Assembly (NCBI GenBank): GCA_035222895.1
Contig: JAVYIG010000113.1
Coordinates: forward strand, 647,501-711,500
Direction of reading: 5' to 3'
Length of the DNA stretch: 64,000 nucleotides
Source of the DNA: Strongylocentrotus droebachiensis
Taxonomy: Eukaryota > Echinodermata > Echinoidea > Camarodonta > Strongylocentrotidae
The translations under genes were made by a program, and so were the position numbers. Below, in pieces: positions 23,601 to 33,417 of this stretch; the first letter of the stretch is position 1, and every line of letters starts with the position of its first letter. The notes under the pieces were generated by a model. The model searched no databases. It saw only the letters and a program-made list of their open reading frames with translations, and was not told the DNA's origin.

Positions 23601-25831
23601 ATCAAATTTAAAGGAGGAAAACAATATCACGGAAAGGACTGAAACCCATGACATAGTCTACGTCATTTACGAGATTGTGAAAAGATTTCAATTCTTTAGT
23701 TGGGTGGCTTAGTTTTGCAGTTTATATCTATCAGAATGAAGAAGTTTTGCATCGTATATTGGCTCGATGAAAGAAAGGTTTCAATCGAAAACCTTACAAA
23801 TGTGCAGGAAGAAGCAAGGAGCGTGGGCTCGGAGGGAGCCATCAAATTTAAAGGAGGAAAACAATATCACGGAAAGGACTGAAACCCATGACATAGTCTA
23901 CGTCATTTACAAGATTGTGAAAAGATTTCAATTCTTTAGTTGGGTGGCTTAGTTTTGCAGTTTATATCTATCAGAATGAAGAAGTTTTGCATCGTATATT
24001 GGCTCGATGAAAGAAAGGTTTCAATCGAAAACCTTACAAATGTGCAGGAAGAAGCAAGGAGCGTGGGCTCGGAGGGAGCCATCAAATTTAAAGGAGGAAA
24101 ACAATATCACGGAAAGGACTGAAACCCATGACATAGTCTACGTCATTTACAAGATTGTGAAAAGATTTCAATTCTTTAGTTGGGTGGCTTAGTTTTGCAG
24201 TTTATATCTATCAGAATGAAGAAGTTTTGCATCGTATATTGGCTCGATGAAAGAAAGGTTTCAATCGAAAACCTTACAAATGTGCAGGAAGAAGCAAGGA
24301 GCGTGGGCTCGGAGGGAGCCATCAAATTTAAAGGAGGAAAACAATATCACGGAAAGGACTGAAACCCATGACATAGTCTACGTCATTTACAAGATTGTGA
24401 AAAGATTTCAATTCTTTAGTTGGGTGGCTTAGTTTTGCAGTTTATATCTATCAGAATGAAGAAGTTTTGCATCGTATATTGGCTCGATGAAAGAAAGGTT
24501 TCAATCGAAAACCTTACAAATGTGCAGGAAGAAGCAAGGAGCGTGGGCTCGGAGGGAGCCATCAAATTTAAAGGAGGAAAACAATATCACGGAAAGGACT
24601 GAAACCCATGACATAGTCTACGTCATTTACAAGATTGTGAAAAGATTTCAATTCTTTAGTTGGGTGGCTTAGTTTTGCAGTTTATATCTATCAGAATGAA
24701 GAAGTTTTGCATCGTATATTGGCTCGATGAAAGAAAGGTTTCAATCGAAAACCTTACAAATGTGCAGGAAGAAGCAAGGAGCGTGGGCTCGGAGGGAGCC
24801 ATCAAATTTAAAGGAGGAAAACAATATCACGGAAAGGACTGAAACCCATGACATAGTCTACGTCATTTACGAGATTGTGAAAAGATTTCAATTCTTTAGT
24901 TGGGTGGCTTAGTTTTGCAGTTTATATCTATCAGAATGAAGAAGTTTTGCATCGTATATTGGCTCGATGAAAGAAAGGTTTCAATCGAAAACCTTACAAA
25001 TGTGCAGGAAGAAGCAAGGAGCGTGGGCTCGGAGGGAGCCATCAAATTTAAAGGAGGAAAACAATATCACGGAAAGGACTGAAACCCATGACATAGTCTA
25101 CGTCATTTACGAGATTGTGAAAAGATTTCAATTCTTTAGTTGGGTGGCTTAGTTTTGCAGTTTATATCTATCAGAATGAAGAAGTTTTGCATCGTATATT
25201 GGCTCGATGAAAGAAAGGTTTCAATCGAAAACCTTACAAATGTGCAGGAAGAAGCAAGGAGCGTGGGCTCGGAGGGAGCCATCAAATTTAAAGGAGGAAA
25301 ACAATATCACGGAAAGGACTGAAACCCATGACATAGTCTACGTCATTTACAAGATTGTGAAAAGATTTCAATTCTTTAGGTGGGTGGCTTAGTTTTGCAG
25401 TTTATATCTATCAGAATGAAGAAGTTTTGCATCGTATATTGGCTCGATGAAAGAAAGGTTTCAATCGAAAACCTTACAAATGTGCAGGAAGAAGCAAGGA
25501 GCGTGGGCTCGGAGGGAGCCATCAAATTTAAAGGAGGAAAACAATATCACGGAAAGGACTGAAACCCATGACATAGTCTACGTCATTTACAAGATTGTGA
25601 AAAGATTTCAATTCTTTAGTTGGGTGGCTTAGTTTTGCAGTTTATATCTATCAGAATGAAGAAGTTTTGCATCGTATATTGGCTCGATGAAAGAAAGGTT
25701 TCAATCGAAAACCTTACAAATGTGCAGGAAGAAGCAAGGAGCGTGGGCTCGGAAGGAGCCATCAAATTTAAAGGAGCAAAACAATATCACGGAAAGGACT
25801 GAAACCCATGACATGGTCTACAACCATACTA

Positions 25832-26361
25832 TTTGAACTGGAAATTACCGACTCAAAAAATGTAAATAACGAACTATCTGTGAAGGTTCACTACCTGGAT
25901 GAGGTACGGGCTGCTTCAAAGTACGATGCATGGGTTTCCGCCTAAGATATAATTGACATCCCGCAGTGCTTTGTGAAATGTACTTCAGAGCAAAGAGCGT
26001 TTTTCTTTTCAAGCCTTCAATTATTAACTAAGAAAAATCTCCATGTTCAAAGGAAAGTAAACTCAGTCGTGAACATCAAACTTCCAATCCAAAGAAGTTT
26101 ATTTGAGGAACTAAGAATCATAAACAATAGCACAAGGAAATCCCATTTTGTGATCAATTCTCTGTCCGATTTTGATTGCATTTTGGGTAAAGGATGGCAT
26201 TGGAGAGTCTGCAACGAGGAGAGAGATTTCGCTCATATTGAACCGGGCACATTGAATTATTAGATGTCAAAGAGTACACAAGTGAAGGATTCAAACAACT
26301 GCTGCAAAGTGACAAGGGATACCGATTTCATTTGCAATTTACATTGTACAAAGAACAGTGA
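25832..26361 (+). pseudogene. Broken coding exon, chromo-barrel/Tudor-knot-like start
   Basis: Directly after the array one frame reads FELEITDSKNVNNELSVKVH, YLDEVRAASKYDAWVSA, a stop (25943-25945), DIIDIPQCF and on to 26263. A +1 frameshift near 26250 then gives GHIELLDVKEYTSEGFKQLL, ending at 26361. The VKVHYxD...YDxWVxxxDI pattern resembles chromo-barrel/Tudor-knot domains, which bind chromatin, but this is weak. The C-terminal part is unknown to me. One stop plus one frameshift suggest a pseudogene. Its position against the satellite edge may mean both came from one locus. Confidence 0.4.
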
Positions 26362-26672
26362 TCTTACAATGATTCTCATTTCTGATAGACTTTCATTATA
26401 CGTTTAATGTTGGTATACCATGGCATAATCAAGGAGTTATCCCTTCTCTGTATATTGTTACTTAGTCCTGTTCATGCCATTCCCAACCATGCTCATGAAC
26501 AAGAAAGCTTCCCTCATTTTATTGAAATTGATGTTTATGATATTTTCCTATTCAGTTCAATTTTTAACTCCAACTACCACAAGGTTTCAGCCAATCGTGC
26601 CCAAGGACTGGACTCGTTTAGCTCGTGCTCTATTCTCCCCTAAGGACATTGATGGGTATCTGACAGACATAA
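26362..26672. other. No recognisable feature
   Basis: Two overlapping frames of 78 and 99 codons (26407 and 26474, plus) show no family resemblance. The second runs into the MITE. Confidence 0.4.
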
Positions 26673-27163
26673 GGCGTGTCTGCACTATCTCGAGATTGCC
26701 AAATATCCAGCTATTTGAATTATCCCGATCGCAAACTATCCAGCTTATTTGCGTCTTCATTAGACCGAAGTAGCAAATTAGCTGGATAGTTGGTCGGGAT
26801 AATATCCCAAGATATCTCGGTCTAGTTTGCGGTCTTCCGTGTTTACTCGAGGTCAGTGGTTGCGAGGTCAGCGCTGAGCGGTATAGATCGCATGTGCGAA
26901 CCGGAAATCGTTGTGCATGATGGGATCGGGATAATTGACTCCGTACTTCGGTCTAATGAAGACGGTCGCAAACTATCCCGCTAGTTCGGAAATAGAAGGA
27001 TATTTTGCAAACTAGACCGAGATATCTTGGGATATTATCCCGACCAACTATCCAGCTAATTTGCCACTTCGGTCTAATGAAGACGCAAATAGCTGGATAG
27101 TTTCGATCGGGATAGTTCAAAATAGCTGGATATTTGGCAATCTCGAGATAGTGCAGACACGCC
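26673..27163. mobile_element. PIF/Harbinger-type MITE with ~158-bp terminal inverted repeats
   Basis: GGCGTGTCTGCACTATCTCG at 26673 is mirrored by its reverse complement ending at 27163. The arms (26673-26830 and 27007-27163) match almost throughout. The element is flanked on both sides by TAA (26670-26672 and 27164-27166), a 3-bp duplication typical of the PIF/Harbinger superfamily. The 176-bp middle includes a third, partial version of the AACTATCC and TCGGTCTAATGAAGAC words. No transposase. Near-identical arms suggest recent activity or gene conversion. Confidence 0.85.
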
Positions 27164-27367
27164 TAAAAATGTTCAAAACATACTCGCACAAATACTTTCT
27201 GACTACCAGATTTCTCAAGATAGGGTATGTCTTAATTGTTTAAAGCCATTAAAATGTAAATTAGATAGGCATTAAAAGGGCAAAAGGGATCGGAGGTGGA
27301 CAACAGTTAGTCTCCAGTTCCACTATTCCCAGGAGGAAAGGAACTACCGACTCCTGGCAAGAGACCA

Positions 27368-27745
27368 GCAGCCTTTGCGAAGGGTACTTCTCCAGGTTCA
27401 CTTCTATAAGCCCTCCTGGATGCGGTATTCGGGCATGAAACCCTTGCCCATGGGAACTCCTGTGGGTTAAGGGTTGCTGCCAACAAAGTTAGTCAGCCTT
27501 TACGAAGGGTACTACTCCAGGTTCCCTTCTCTTCGCACTCCTGGATGCGGTATTCGGGAATGAAACCCCTTGCCCATGGAAACTCATGTGGGTTAAGGGT
27601 AGCAGCCAACAAAGTTAGTCAGCCTTTGCGAAGGGTACTTTTCCATGTTCACTTCTATAAGCCCTCCTGGATGAGGTATTCTGGCATGAAACCCTTGCCC
27701 ATGGGAACTCCTGTGGGTTAAGGGTTGCTGCCAACAAAGTCGGCC
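27368..27745 (+). repeat. 126-bp minisatellite, three copies
   Basis: CAGCCTTTGCGAAGGGTAC starts copies at 27368, 27494 (TTTACG) and 27620. Each contains CTCCTGGATG, GAAACC(C)CTTGCCCATGG and GTGGGTTAAGGGT. Not open in any frame. The preceding 27170-27367 has no feature I can name. Confidence 0.9.
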
Positions 27746-28299
27746 AGAACGACCATCAGCCCCTTGACAAAGATAAAATCCAGCAAATTAAAGGCAAAGT
27801 GAACATGGTGCAATGTCAGATACATGCCTGTTCCAAGGGGTTGGATAAATCTAATTCCAATTTGTTTTTGTGCCATCAATAAGCCAGTTTGCAATCAATA
27901 CGGAACCTTGTTGAAACGCATATATTGGGACAAGGGAAATTATCAGGGATACATCCAGGGATTTGTCCATGGGGCTCCCATGATCGACGGGCTGATGTGT
28001 ACAAATAAGGACCACCTTGCCGATTGTGTACTATTTCATTTCCCCATGAATTCCCAGTAGCGTATCACTTTTAATTATTGACATAATAGAAATTGTGTTA
28101 CAAATATGTCATATGTGAATACATCTCTTTGTTTATGATGTGATAAAGTCATTAACATTTCCTCTTTTTTTCCCCCAAGAGTGTGTGCTGAAGCGATTCA
28201 GGACAACTTCCGGACTTCCTTGCATGACCAACCAGGAATTCAACAAGAAAATCAATTCAAAGTGTGGGACAGCACGCAAGTCACTAAATAACAAAAACT

Positions 28300-28520
28300 T
28301 GAAGTAAAGTCTTATGAGAAATGGCAAAGTGGCATTTCACGGCAGATGTCAGAGGCGGGAACGGAGACAACACAAATTGTAGAGGGCTTGGTCGAGATAG
28401 AAGCAGATACAAAGGAGCAGGAGATTAAGGAGACAAAATAGCTGGATGGCGTGGAGATTAGGAAGTGGGCCCTTGATACCTTCACAGAAACCAGTTCAGG
28501 ACGGAAGGCTGATCATGTTT
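28300..28520 (+). pseudogene. Myb/SANT-like transposon protein, C-terminal exon remnant (copy A)
   Basis: In one frame: KWQSGISRQMSEAGTETTQI, VEGLVEIEADTKEQEIKETK, a stop at about 28438, then LDGVEIRKWALDTFTETSS. The order KxSG(I/V)..., an acidic helix, E-x-R/K-KxALExxxET is how Myb/SANT-like DNA-binding proteins encoded by animal DNA transposons end. The DNA-binding part is missing in this copy. It is present in copy B. Confidence 0.5.
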
Positions 28521-28756
28521 GTCTTCCTGTGCATGTGGAAGTACAGGCACACATCAGGACCTCTTCCAAACGATGCATCCGAGGCACGATGCAGTTCAAA
28601 GAACTCCATTGCAATAACTATGTTATCTCAACAAATGAATGTGATAGTTTTGTATTGATTGGAGAGGATGTGTTTCAGGTGACCAATGTTCTTGTCAACA
28701 ATGAAATTGAACCTTCTTTTGTTCATGTGTACTAGATAACACAGTTATTTCAGACC

Positions 28757-28960
28757 ATGGATAAATATGTTATTGTCGAGTATCTTGACACGAATGAAGT
28801 GGAAGTGGTATCCTCCAAATGGCTAGGGGAGGATGATGGAAAGCAGAGTTGCAGATGGCCCCACTGCCACGCTGCAAGTGCGGTACAGCGGCACAACTTG
28901 CCACAAGACACCTGGCCTTGGTTTGCATGCGAGGTTCAGGATGATGGAATTACAGGTAAT
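28757..28960 (+). pseudogene. DUF4806-family N-terminal exon (copy A, first)
   Basis: The frame begins MDKYVIVEYLDTNEVEVVSS, then KWLGEDDGKQSCRWP. This is the typical FxVVEFxDxxxVxVVPxxWL...CxWPP N-terminal segment found before DUF4806 domains in transposon-linked animal proteins. A frameshift follows near 28850. Related copies start at about 30248 (truncated) and 34700. Confidence 0.55.
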
Positions 28961-29019
28961 TCAGGACAACAGTCCCCCTGAACGTTTTCTAGAAAGCAGC
29001 AAAGAAGAATCACTGCTTA

Positions 29020-29120
29020 TATCACAGATTAAACCTCTGAGTACGCTTGGTGGAGCAACCGAGAAGGAGGTTGTTGCTCGTATCATGAAATGGGGAAGAG
29101 AAGGTACGCATGCGCGGTAG
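29020..29120 (+). pseudogene. DUF4806 C-terminal exon (copy A, first)
   Basis: Preceded by the acceptor TATATCACAG, it reads IKPLSTLGGATEKEVVARIM. This is the LxxLGGxxxxxxxxRIL heart of DUF4806. It is cut off after a few residues by unrelated sequence (WGREGTHAR, then a stop), so no donor or downstream exon follows. Confidence 0.5.
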
Positions 29121-29255
29121 CGGCGCAGCAAATATGAATATTCATGCTATTGAGTGCCAATCGCTCGAAATTGCTGAATATGCACGACTCGAACAAACAG
29201 AGCGGTGAATATAAACAAGCGCACGTGTTGAACTGTCATATCACGAGCACACGCG

Positions 29256-29396
29256 ATGGAGATTTTGAAAGCAATATCGGATGTCGTCTCCGAAATCTTA
29301 CCATTTGAGTTAAAGAAAGAACAAAACGATCTGTTAACCCATGCCTTAAAGGGGAAAAACACCCTGGGGATACTCCCCAACAGTATTACCCACTGA
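29256..29396 (+). pseudogene. Truncated start of a helicase-like gene (copy A)
   Basis: An intact ATG opens 46 codons beginning MEILKAISDVVSEILPFELK. They lead to KKEQNDLLTHALKGKNTLGI and LPN, then a stop. The pattern LKxEQxxxLxxxLKGKDxxxILPTGxGKS is the RecQ-like helicase entry to Walker A. Here the frame diverts just before the GKS. Copy B (from 35484) has the same piece with a 2-base deletion and an extra A. Likely a captured first exon, joined straight to transposase sequence. Confidence 0.45.
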
Positions 29397-29429
29397 GCGG
29401 CGCGTCACTTTTTCTTGTGTTGATGCAAA

Positions 29430-29670
29430 TCGTAGGACAGATCAAACATTCAAAAATTCGGACAAGAACACCATCCTGACACTATTTGCTTGCTTCATAT
29501 CGGTGTGAGTATAGTCTCTCAGTTTCCATTAGACTACATGCATCTGATTTGTTTAGGAGTCGTAAGAAAGTTGTTCAACTTGTGGATGCGGGGTCCACTG
29601 GACGTCAGACTAGGACCAAGAGATGTAAAAGCAATAAGCAAAAAATTGCCGGTAAATTAAGACTACTATA
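29430..29670 (+). pseudogene. MHLxCLGV-type transposase exon (copy A, first)
   Basis: In one frame: GVSIVSQFPLDYMHLICLGV, VRKLFNLWMRGPLNVRLGPR and VVKAISKKLPVN. The FPLDYMHLVCLGVxRKLLxLW...GPLxxRL...IS block is characteristic of a widespread animal transposase family that I know only as uncharacterised proteins. It ends at TAAGACTAC without further domains. Near-identical pieces are at 32200 and 35700. Confidence 0.55.
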
Positions 29671-29924
29671 GTTTTGGTGGTGTAAATATTCATAAATGAA
29701 TGACGATGTTAATGATACAAAAATGTAAACACCATAGTGTGTTTGTGTGTGAAAGAGATTGGTGGTGTGATACACTTATTGCGGTAGCTTCCTGATATTG
29801 TTGTGTGTGACTGAAGATTTTATGCCCGGGTTCAATTGTTTTTAGTACTTTTTTCCGCTTTTCTGTTATAGTTATTTATTTTAAAGTTTAGTGTGTGTTT
29901 TCTGCCATCGTAGATCATGCCTGG

Positions 29925-30146
29925 TATTTTTAAGGTGTGTGTGTAGTTGAACAGTTCGAGATCAGGAGGCCATGAGACAAAGTCCCGCATGTTTTCGGGC
30001 TCGTGTTGGAGTCTGGGGAATCGGAGCAAGTGGCCATCTATTGCCACTTCCCAGAAGAACAGGTTGGCAAAGATCTGTTGGCGTTGCCGTTGCAGTTGCG
30101 ACGCAAAATGAAGGGCAAGAATATGTTCATGTCCAAAGATTCCAAG
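29925..30146 (+). pseudogene. Unassigned exon ending at a splice donor (copy A)
   Basis: One frame reads VLESGESEQVAIYCHFPEEQ, VGKDLLALPLQLRRKMKGKN and MFMSKDSK, followed by GTATTT, a plausible donor. In copy B (36145-36388) the same exon reads from ATG as MPGIFKVCVIEQFRDQEAMR in an alternative frame. The unit is conserved in both duplicates, but I do not recognise it. Confidence 0.3.
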
Positions 30147-30247
30147 GTATTTATTTTATTGTTTGCCTTGCATACTTTGTTTTATGATGTACCGGTACAT
30201 ACATTTTGTTGTTGTTAATAAACTTCAAACTTCAACTTCACACTTGT

Positions 30248-30545
30248 AGATGAGCCCCCCTGCGACGCTGCAAGTGCAAAGAACGCGGTACAGCGCCACG
30301 ACTCGCCACAAGACACCTGGCATTGGTTTGCATGCGAGGTTCAGGATGATGGAATTACAGGTAATTCACCCAACAGACCCCCTGAACGTTTTCTAGAAAA
30401 CAGCGAAGAAGAATAACTGTTCATATCACAGATTAAATCACTGGGTACGCTTGGTGGAGCAACCAAGAAGGAGGTTGTTGCTCGGATCATGAAAGCAAAT
30501 TTTAGAGATGAACTCGCGTCAAAGTTGAATCGGAGAGGTATGGGG
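30248..30545 (+). pseudogene. DUF4806-family exons (copy A, second set)
   Basis: CDAASAKNAVQRHDSPQDTW repeats the end of the 28757 exon. After GGTAATTC and an acceptor (TATCACAG) comes IKSLGTLGGATKKEVVARIM and KANFRDELASKLNRRGMGF, the complete C-terminal part of DUF4806 up to a stop. The intervening part of the domain lies downstream (30590) rather than upstream, so the exon order is permuted. Confidence 0.5.
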
Positions 30546-30589
30546 TTCTAGCGCCCGGAGGCCGTCTACGCCTTCCACGCCCACAGCAT

Positions 30590-30790
30590 TATCCGATTGC
30601 TGAATGAAATCAAGCAACAGGGTCGGCAGAATGCCACCATGATGCAAAGTCTGCTCAATACTCAAGGCCAAAGAGTTGAGGCAGACATCACGGACATGGG
30701 AGAGGAGGCTCACCTGTCTCCAACATCACTGAGCTGGAGCAGCTGAATGAGCAGCTGAAAGTGAAGCCATTTAAAAAGAAACTTGGAATT
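30590..30790 (+). pseudogene. DUF4806 N-part exon (copy A), out of order
   Basis: SIIRLLNEIKQQGRQNATMM, QSLLNTQGQRVEADI and, after a frameshift, a decayed NITELEQLNEQLK-like end and KKKL. In intact relatives the LPxxxxxELExLExxLKxxxxKKKL helix directly precedes the GG exon. Here it follows it. Confidence 0.5.
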
Positions 30791-30954
30791 ATCAGGCTAA
30801 ATAGTTACTGTCACCAAAGTTTACTAAATAAATATTAGTAGATAAGTGTAATGCTGATGTAAAGATGATGATGCCACTGAGTTAGGCAAGGTAAATGTTT
30901 GTGATGTTGTGTCCCTAGTAGATGTTAAAATGTATTCCATTTTTTTTCCTTCTA

Positions 30955-31190
30955 GGTATGGCAATGACCTACATGTCTACTGGATACCATGTACATGTAC
31001 AAAACAACAAAGTATGCTCTGCCTCTCTTCTTCTTAGCTGTAAAGACCAATGTTGGATACAGTGTAGTGGCAGAGTTTGTGGTCCAATATGAGAGGAAGG
31101 CTGCTATTAAGCAAGGACTGGAGACAATACAAGATTGGATGAAGAGGGAGCAAATGAACTGGAAACCAAAATATTTCATGACTGATTTCT
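30955..31190 (+). pseudogene. MULE-type transposase segment (copy A)
   Basis: KTTKYALPLFFLAVKTNVGY, SVVAEFVVQYERKAAIKQGL and WKPKYFMTDFSC match the first catalytic part of MULE transposases (LLDATYxTxxYxLPLF...ExxxxI...KPxxxMxDF). The upstream LLDATY motif, with its catalytic Asp, is disrupted by a small CATGTA-rich insertion. It is intact in copy B. The sequence passes directly into an integrase domain at about 31192. Confidence 0.6.
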
Positions 31191-31191
31191 C

Positions 31192-31863
31192 ATGTGGCGA
31201 TTTATTTTGCACGGCTGCATTAATGGAGCAAGCAGAGCTATCATATACTTGAAAGTTGCTACGAACAACACAGCCCGTCAAGTTCTGCAGTATATTGAAC
31301 AAGGATGCAGAGACTTTGGAATACCTTCAATGGTAAGAGCTGACCATGGGGTGGTAAATGTGGACGTGGCACGGTTTATGATAGACAACAGAGGCCCCGG
31401 TCGAGATAGTTTTAGAACTGGACGAAGTGTTCACAACCAGAGAATAGAGAGACTATGGGGTGAAACAAATCGAGTGATTGCTTCATTTTATAAAGTATTG
31501 TTTCAATACATGGAGGAGAGTGGGATCCTCATTGAAAGAAACGAAACACGTTTACATAGAGTTTTCTTGCCTCGAATCCAACAGTCCTTGGATCAGTTTG
31601 TTTCAATATGGAACCATCATGGACTAGGGACCATGAACAATCAGTCACCAATGGCATTGTGGCACCAAGGTATCCTACAGAACACCTATGAAAGCTTGGC
31701 ACATGATGCTGTGAACACTCTAGGGATTGATGTGGATGGGCCAGTTACAGATATTCAAACAAACAACCATTTTATCAGAGATATAACCCCTAAGAAGATA
31801 AAACTACTGAAGGAGATAACATCATTTGTGTCAGATCGTTCGTTGCATTTGCCACGTTTGTAG
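31192..31863 (+). pseudogene. DDE integrase-core transposase fused behind MULE segment (copy A)
   Basis: A 223-codon open frame: [71 protein letters not shown] and WNHHG. This is the retroviral-type integrase core of an animal DNA transposon family (HGxIDGxSR, RxDxGx[11 protein letters not shown]). The first catalytic Asp is replaced (CINGAS instead of CIDGAS). The last 30 residues differ from copy B. Catalytically dead by inspection. Long open frames in both copies suggest fairly recent loss. Confidence 0.7.
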
Positions 31864-32033
31864 GTGGAGGTTTTCTTTTTGGAACTCATCTTTGAAACTG
31901 CTATAGTACATGTTGTCAAGTGTTGTTTCATTAATTATGTTGTGATTTTATTTTGTCAACGCCACAATGTCAAAGAATCATGACAGTCAGGCTAGCTGGA
32001 CCAGCGAGAGCGAACGCGCCCTGGTGGAAATAC

Positions 32034-32126
32034 GTACCCAGTCTGCCCCTCCGACCCCAATGCTGACCGCCCATCCATACCCAACCCTGACCGCCCCTCC
32101 GGCCCCAACGCTGACCGCCCCTTGTG
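32034..32126 (+). repeat. Short degenerate GAC-CGCCC repeat (27-bp type)
   Basis: Words of the type CCTCCG(A/G)CCCCAA and GCTGACCGCCC recur three to four times between 32034 and 32126, giving a proline/threonine-rich stretch if translated. It sits just before the transposase exon. Confidence 0.6.
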
Positions 32127-32375
32127 TTGATGCAAATCGTAGGACAGATCAAACATTCGCGAATTTCTGACAAGAACATGCACCATCGTGACACTAGTTG
32201 CTTGCTTCAAATCGGTGTGAGTATAGTCTCTCAGTTTCCATTAGACTACATGCATCTGATTTGTTTAGGATTTGTAAGAAAGTTGTTCAACTTGTGGATG
32301 CAGGGTCCACTGAACGTCAGACTAGGACCAAGAGTTGTAAAAGCAATAAGCAAAAAATTGCCGGTAAATTAAGAC
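32110..32375 (+). pseudogene. MHLxCLGV-type transposase exon (copy A, second)
   Basis: CVDANRRTDQTFANF in one frame and MHHRDTSCLLQIGVSIVSQF, PLDYMHLICLGFVRKLFNLW and MQGPLNVRLGPRVVKAISKK in the next match the RTDxSFxxxxxxxHHxxxSxLxxL...FPLDYMHLVCLGVxRKL order of the family. One frameshift joins the parts. It is the most complete of the three copies in the window (others 29430 and 35650). Confidence 0.55.
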
Positions 32376-32410
32376 TACGATACTTTTGGTGGCGTACATG
32401 TAGATGTTTA

Positions 32411-32770
32411 TAAAAACTTTAGTTAATAAAACTGAATTGTTATCACCAGAGTGTGTGTGTGTGTGGAAGGCATTTGTGGTGTGCTACATTAGAAGTTCAT
32501 TAAGTGTTCCCTACCCGTATTGTGGTAGCTTTCTGATAGTGAATTATTAAATTTGTATTCGTAATTTTGTAGTTGTTATCGCGGACAAGTTCGTGGACCC
32601 GCAGAGCAAGTGACATGTTCGTATATTGCTTGTTATTTCTGCTTTTAATTATTATAGGTCATATTTTTAGGGTTTTTCCGTGGAGCGGTGGTTTAAGGAC
32701 CGTTTTCTTAGCGAATTTTTATTTTTATTTCACCAATTGGGGGTAGTGGCTGGAAGCTGGCCCTTGGGAT
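32411..32770. other. No recognisable gene
   Basis: Contains GT-rich stretches (about 32446-32465) and GT/AT-rich unique sequence. Nothing further supported. Confidence 0.4.
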
Positions 32771-32779
32771 ACATCCCAA

Positions 32780-33375
32780 GCAGGCCACAGCGTATACTGA
32801 AGAAGATTGGGGTCGATTTGTAGCCCTGTTGCAGAACCCCCTCGTGGTTGGGATGAGTGAAGTCGGCTTTGACTTTTCGGTCCCTTCCCAACGGTGGCCG
32901 GACCAGGAGGTGTTGTTTCTTCGCCTTCTAGGTCAGGGCACCCAGGGGAGGGTCCTCATCTTACATCTTCGAGAGGGGGGGGGGCACACGCAGATACTAA
33001 CTATGCGGTGCACAGGTTGAGCCGGAGGCTTCTCAAACGACAATGCTCCCCACTTCAGCGGATCCATCTCCACCATTTTAATTCTGATGAAGTTCAGGTG
33101 AAAGCGTAGGCCATAGCTTTCCCCCATTGCTATTTTGGCTTTTCGGGGCTGGCCCGGCATTTCACCTCATCACAGGTCAGGGGGTTACGGGCGGTGGCCG
33201 CAGATCGCGTGGTCCTGGAGACCGATTCTCCCCCCTAAACAAGGAATGGGTGATAATTCACCAGACTTCCTGGGTGATGTGGGGGCGATCGTCGCGGATC
33301 TGCGGGGACTGCCCTTAGCCGACCTGATGGGACAGACGGTGAGAAATGGTCAAGCACTTTATGGCATGTTTGGTT
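32780..33375 (+). pseudogene. TatD-like metal-dependent hydrolase fragment, frameshifted
   Basis: Read over at least two frameshifts: PLVVGMSEVGFDFSVPSQRW, LGQGTQGRVLILHLREGG, frameshift at a G run (about 32976-32987), LQRIHLHHFNSDEVQVKAW, AIAFPHCYFGFSGLARHF and a decayed VVLETDSP, ending LADLMGQTVRNGQALYG. This is the TatD order (SExGxD, LHxR, HxHxF, LLETDxP, xNxxxLF). The N-terminal HxH strand is missing. It is related to the longer TatD frame at 41272. TatD enzymes are metal-dependent nucleases; this copy cannot be active. Confidence 0.65.
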
Positions 33376-33417
33376 AGGTATTAAAGCTCATTTATTCCCT
33401 TTTTTCCAAAGTAAAGA

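Larger units (their letters stand above)
9511..25821 (+). repeat. 240-bp satellite array, about 68 monomers (16.3 kb)
   Basis: The word GATGAAAGAAAGG recurs every 240 bases from 9629 to 25687: 67 occurrences, with exceptions of 313 bases at three places and 239 at the first step. Monomers are nearly identical over the whole length. Each contains the same frame of about 48 codons from ATGAAGAAGTTTTGC (MKKFCIVYWLDERKVSIENL..., ending GKQYHGKD), preceded by TATCTATCAG, which resembles a splice acceptor. A second 61-codon frame overlaps it. All three forward frames contain a stop in every monomer, so no long protein can be made. The first and last monomers carry the most private changes, as expected for array edges. 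Array ends: ACATGTAGTCTACG (9511) and ACATGGTCTAC (25821). Confidence 0.97.
27800..32410 (+). repeat. Segmental duplication, copy A (mosaic of transposon and gene exons)
   Basis: Long stretches of 27800-31800 reappear in the same order at 33410-38450 with offsets growing from about 5.6 to 6.7 kb because of indels. Matching pairs include 28440/34390, 29486/35714, 30003/36230, 30590/36770 and 31200/37860. Copy A alone carries a second DUF4806-like N exon (30248-30420) and an extra transposase exon (32110-32370). Copy B alone carries the BED-finger exon and a second internal exon. The copies are diverged and both contain stops, so neither is a working gene. Confidence 0.85.

Noticed and set aside
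9511-25821. Possible CRISPR-like or tandem gene array (dozens of 60-61-codon frames)
   Set aside because: Repeats are head-to-tail without unique spacers. Every forward frame contains a stop in each monomer, and the frames are preserved only because monomers are nearly identical. The setting is eukaryotic.
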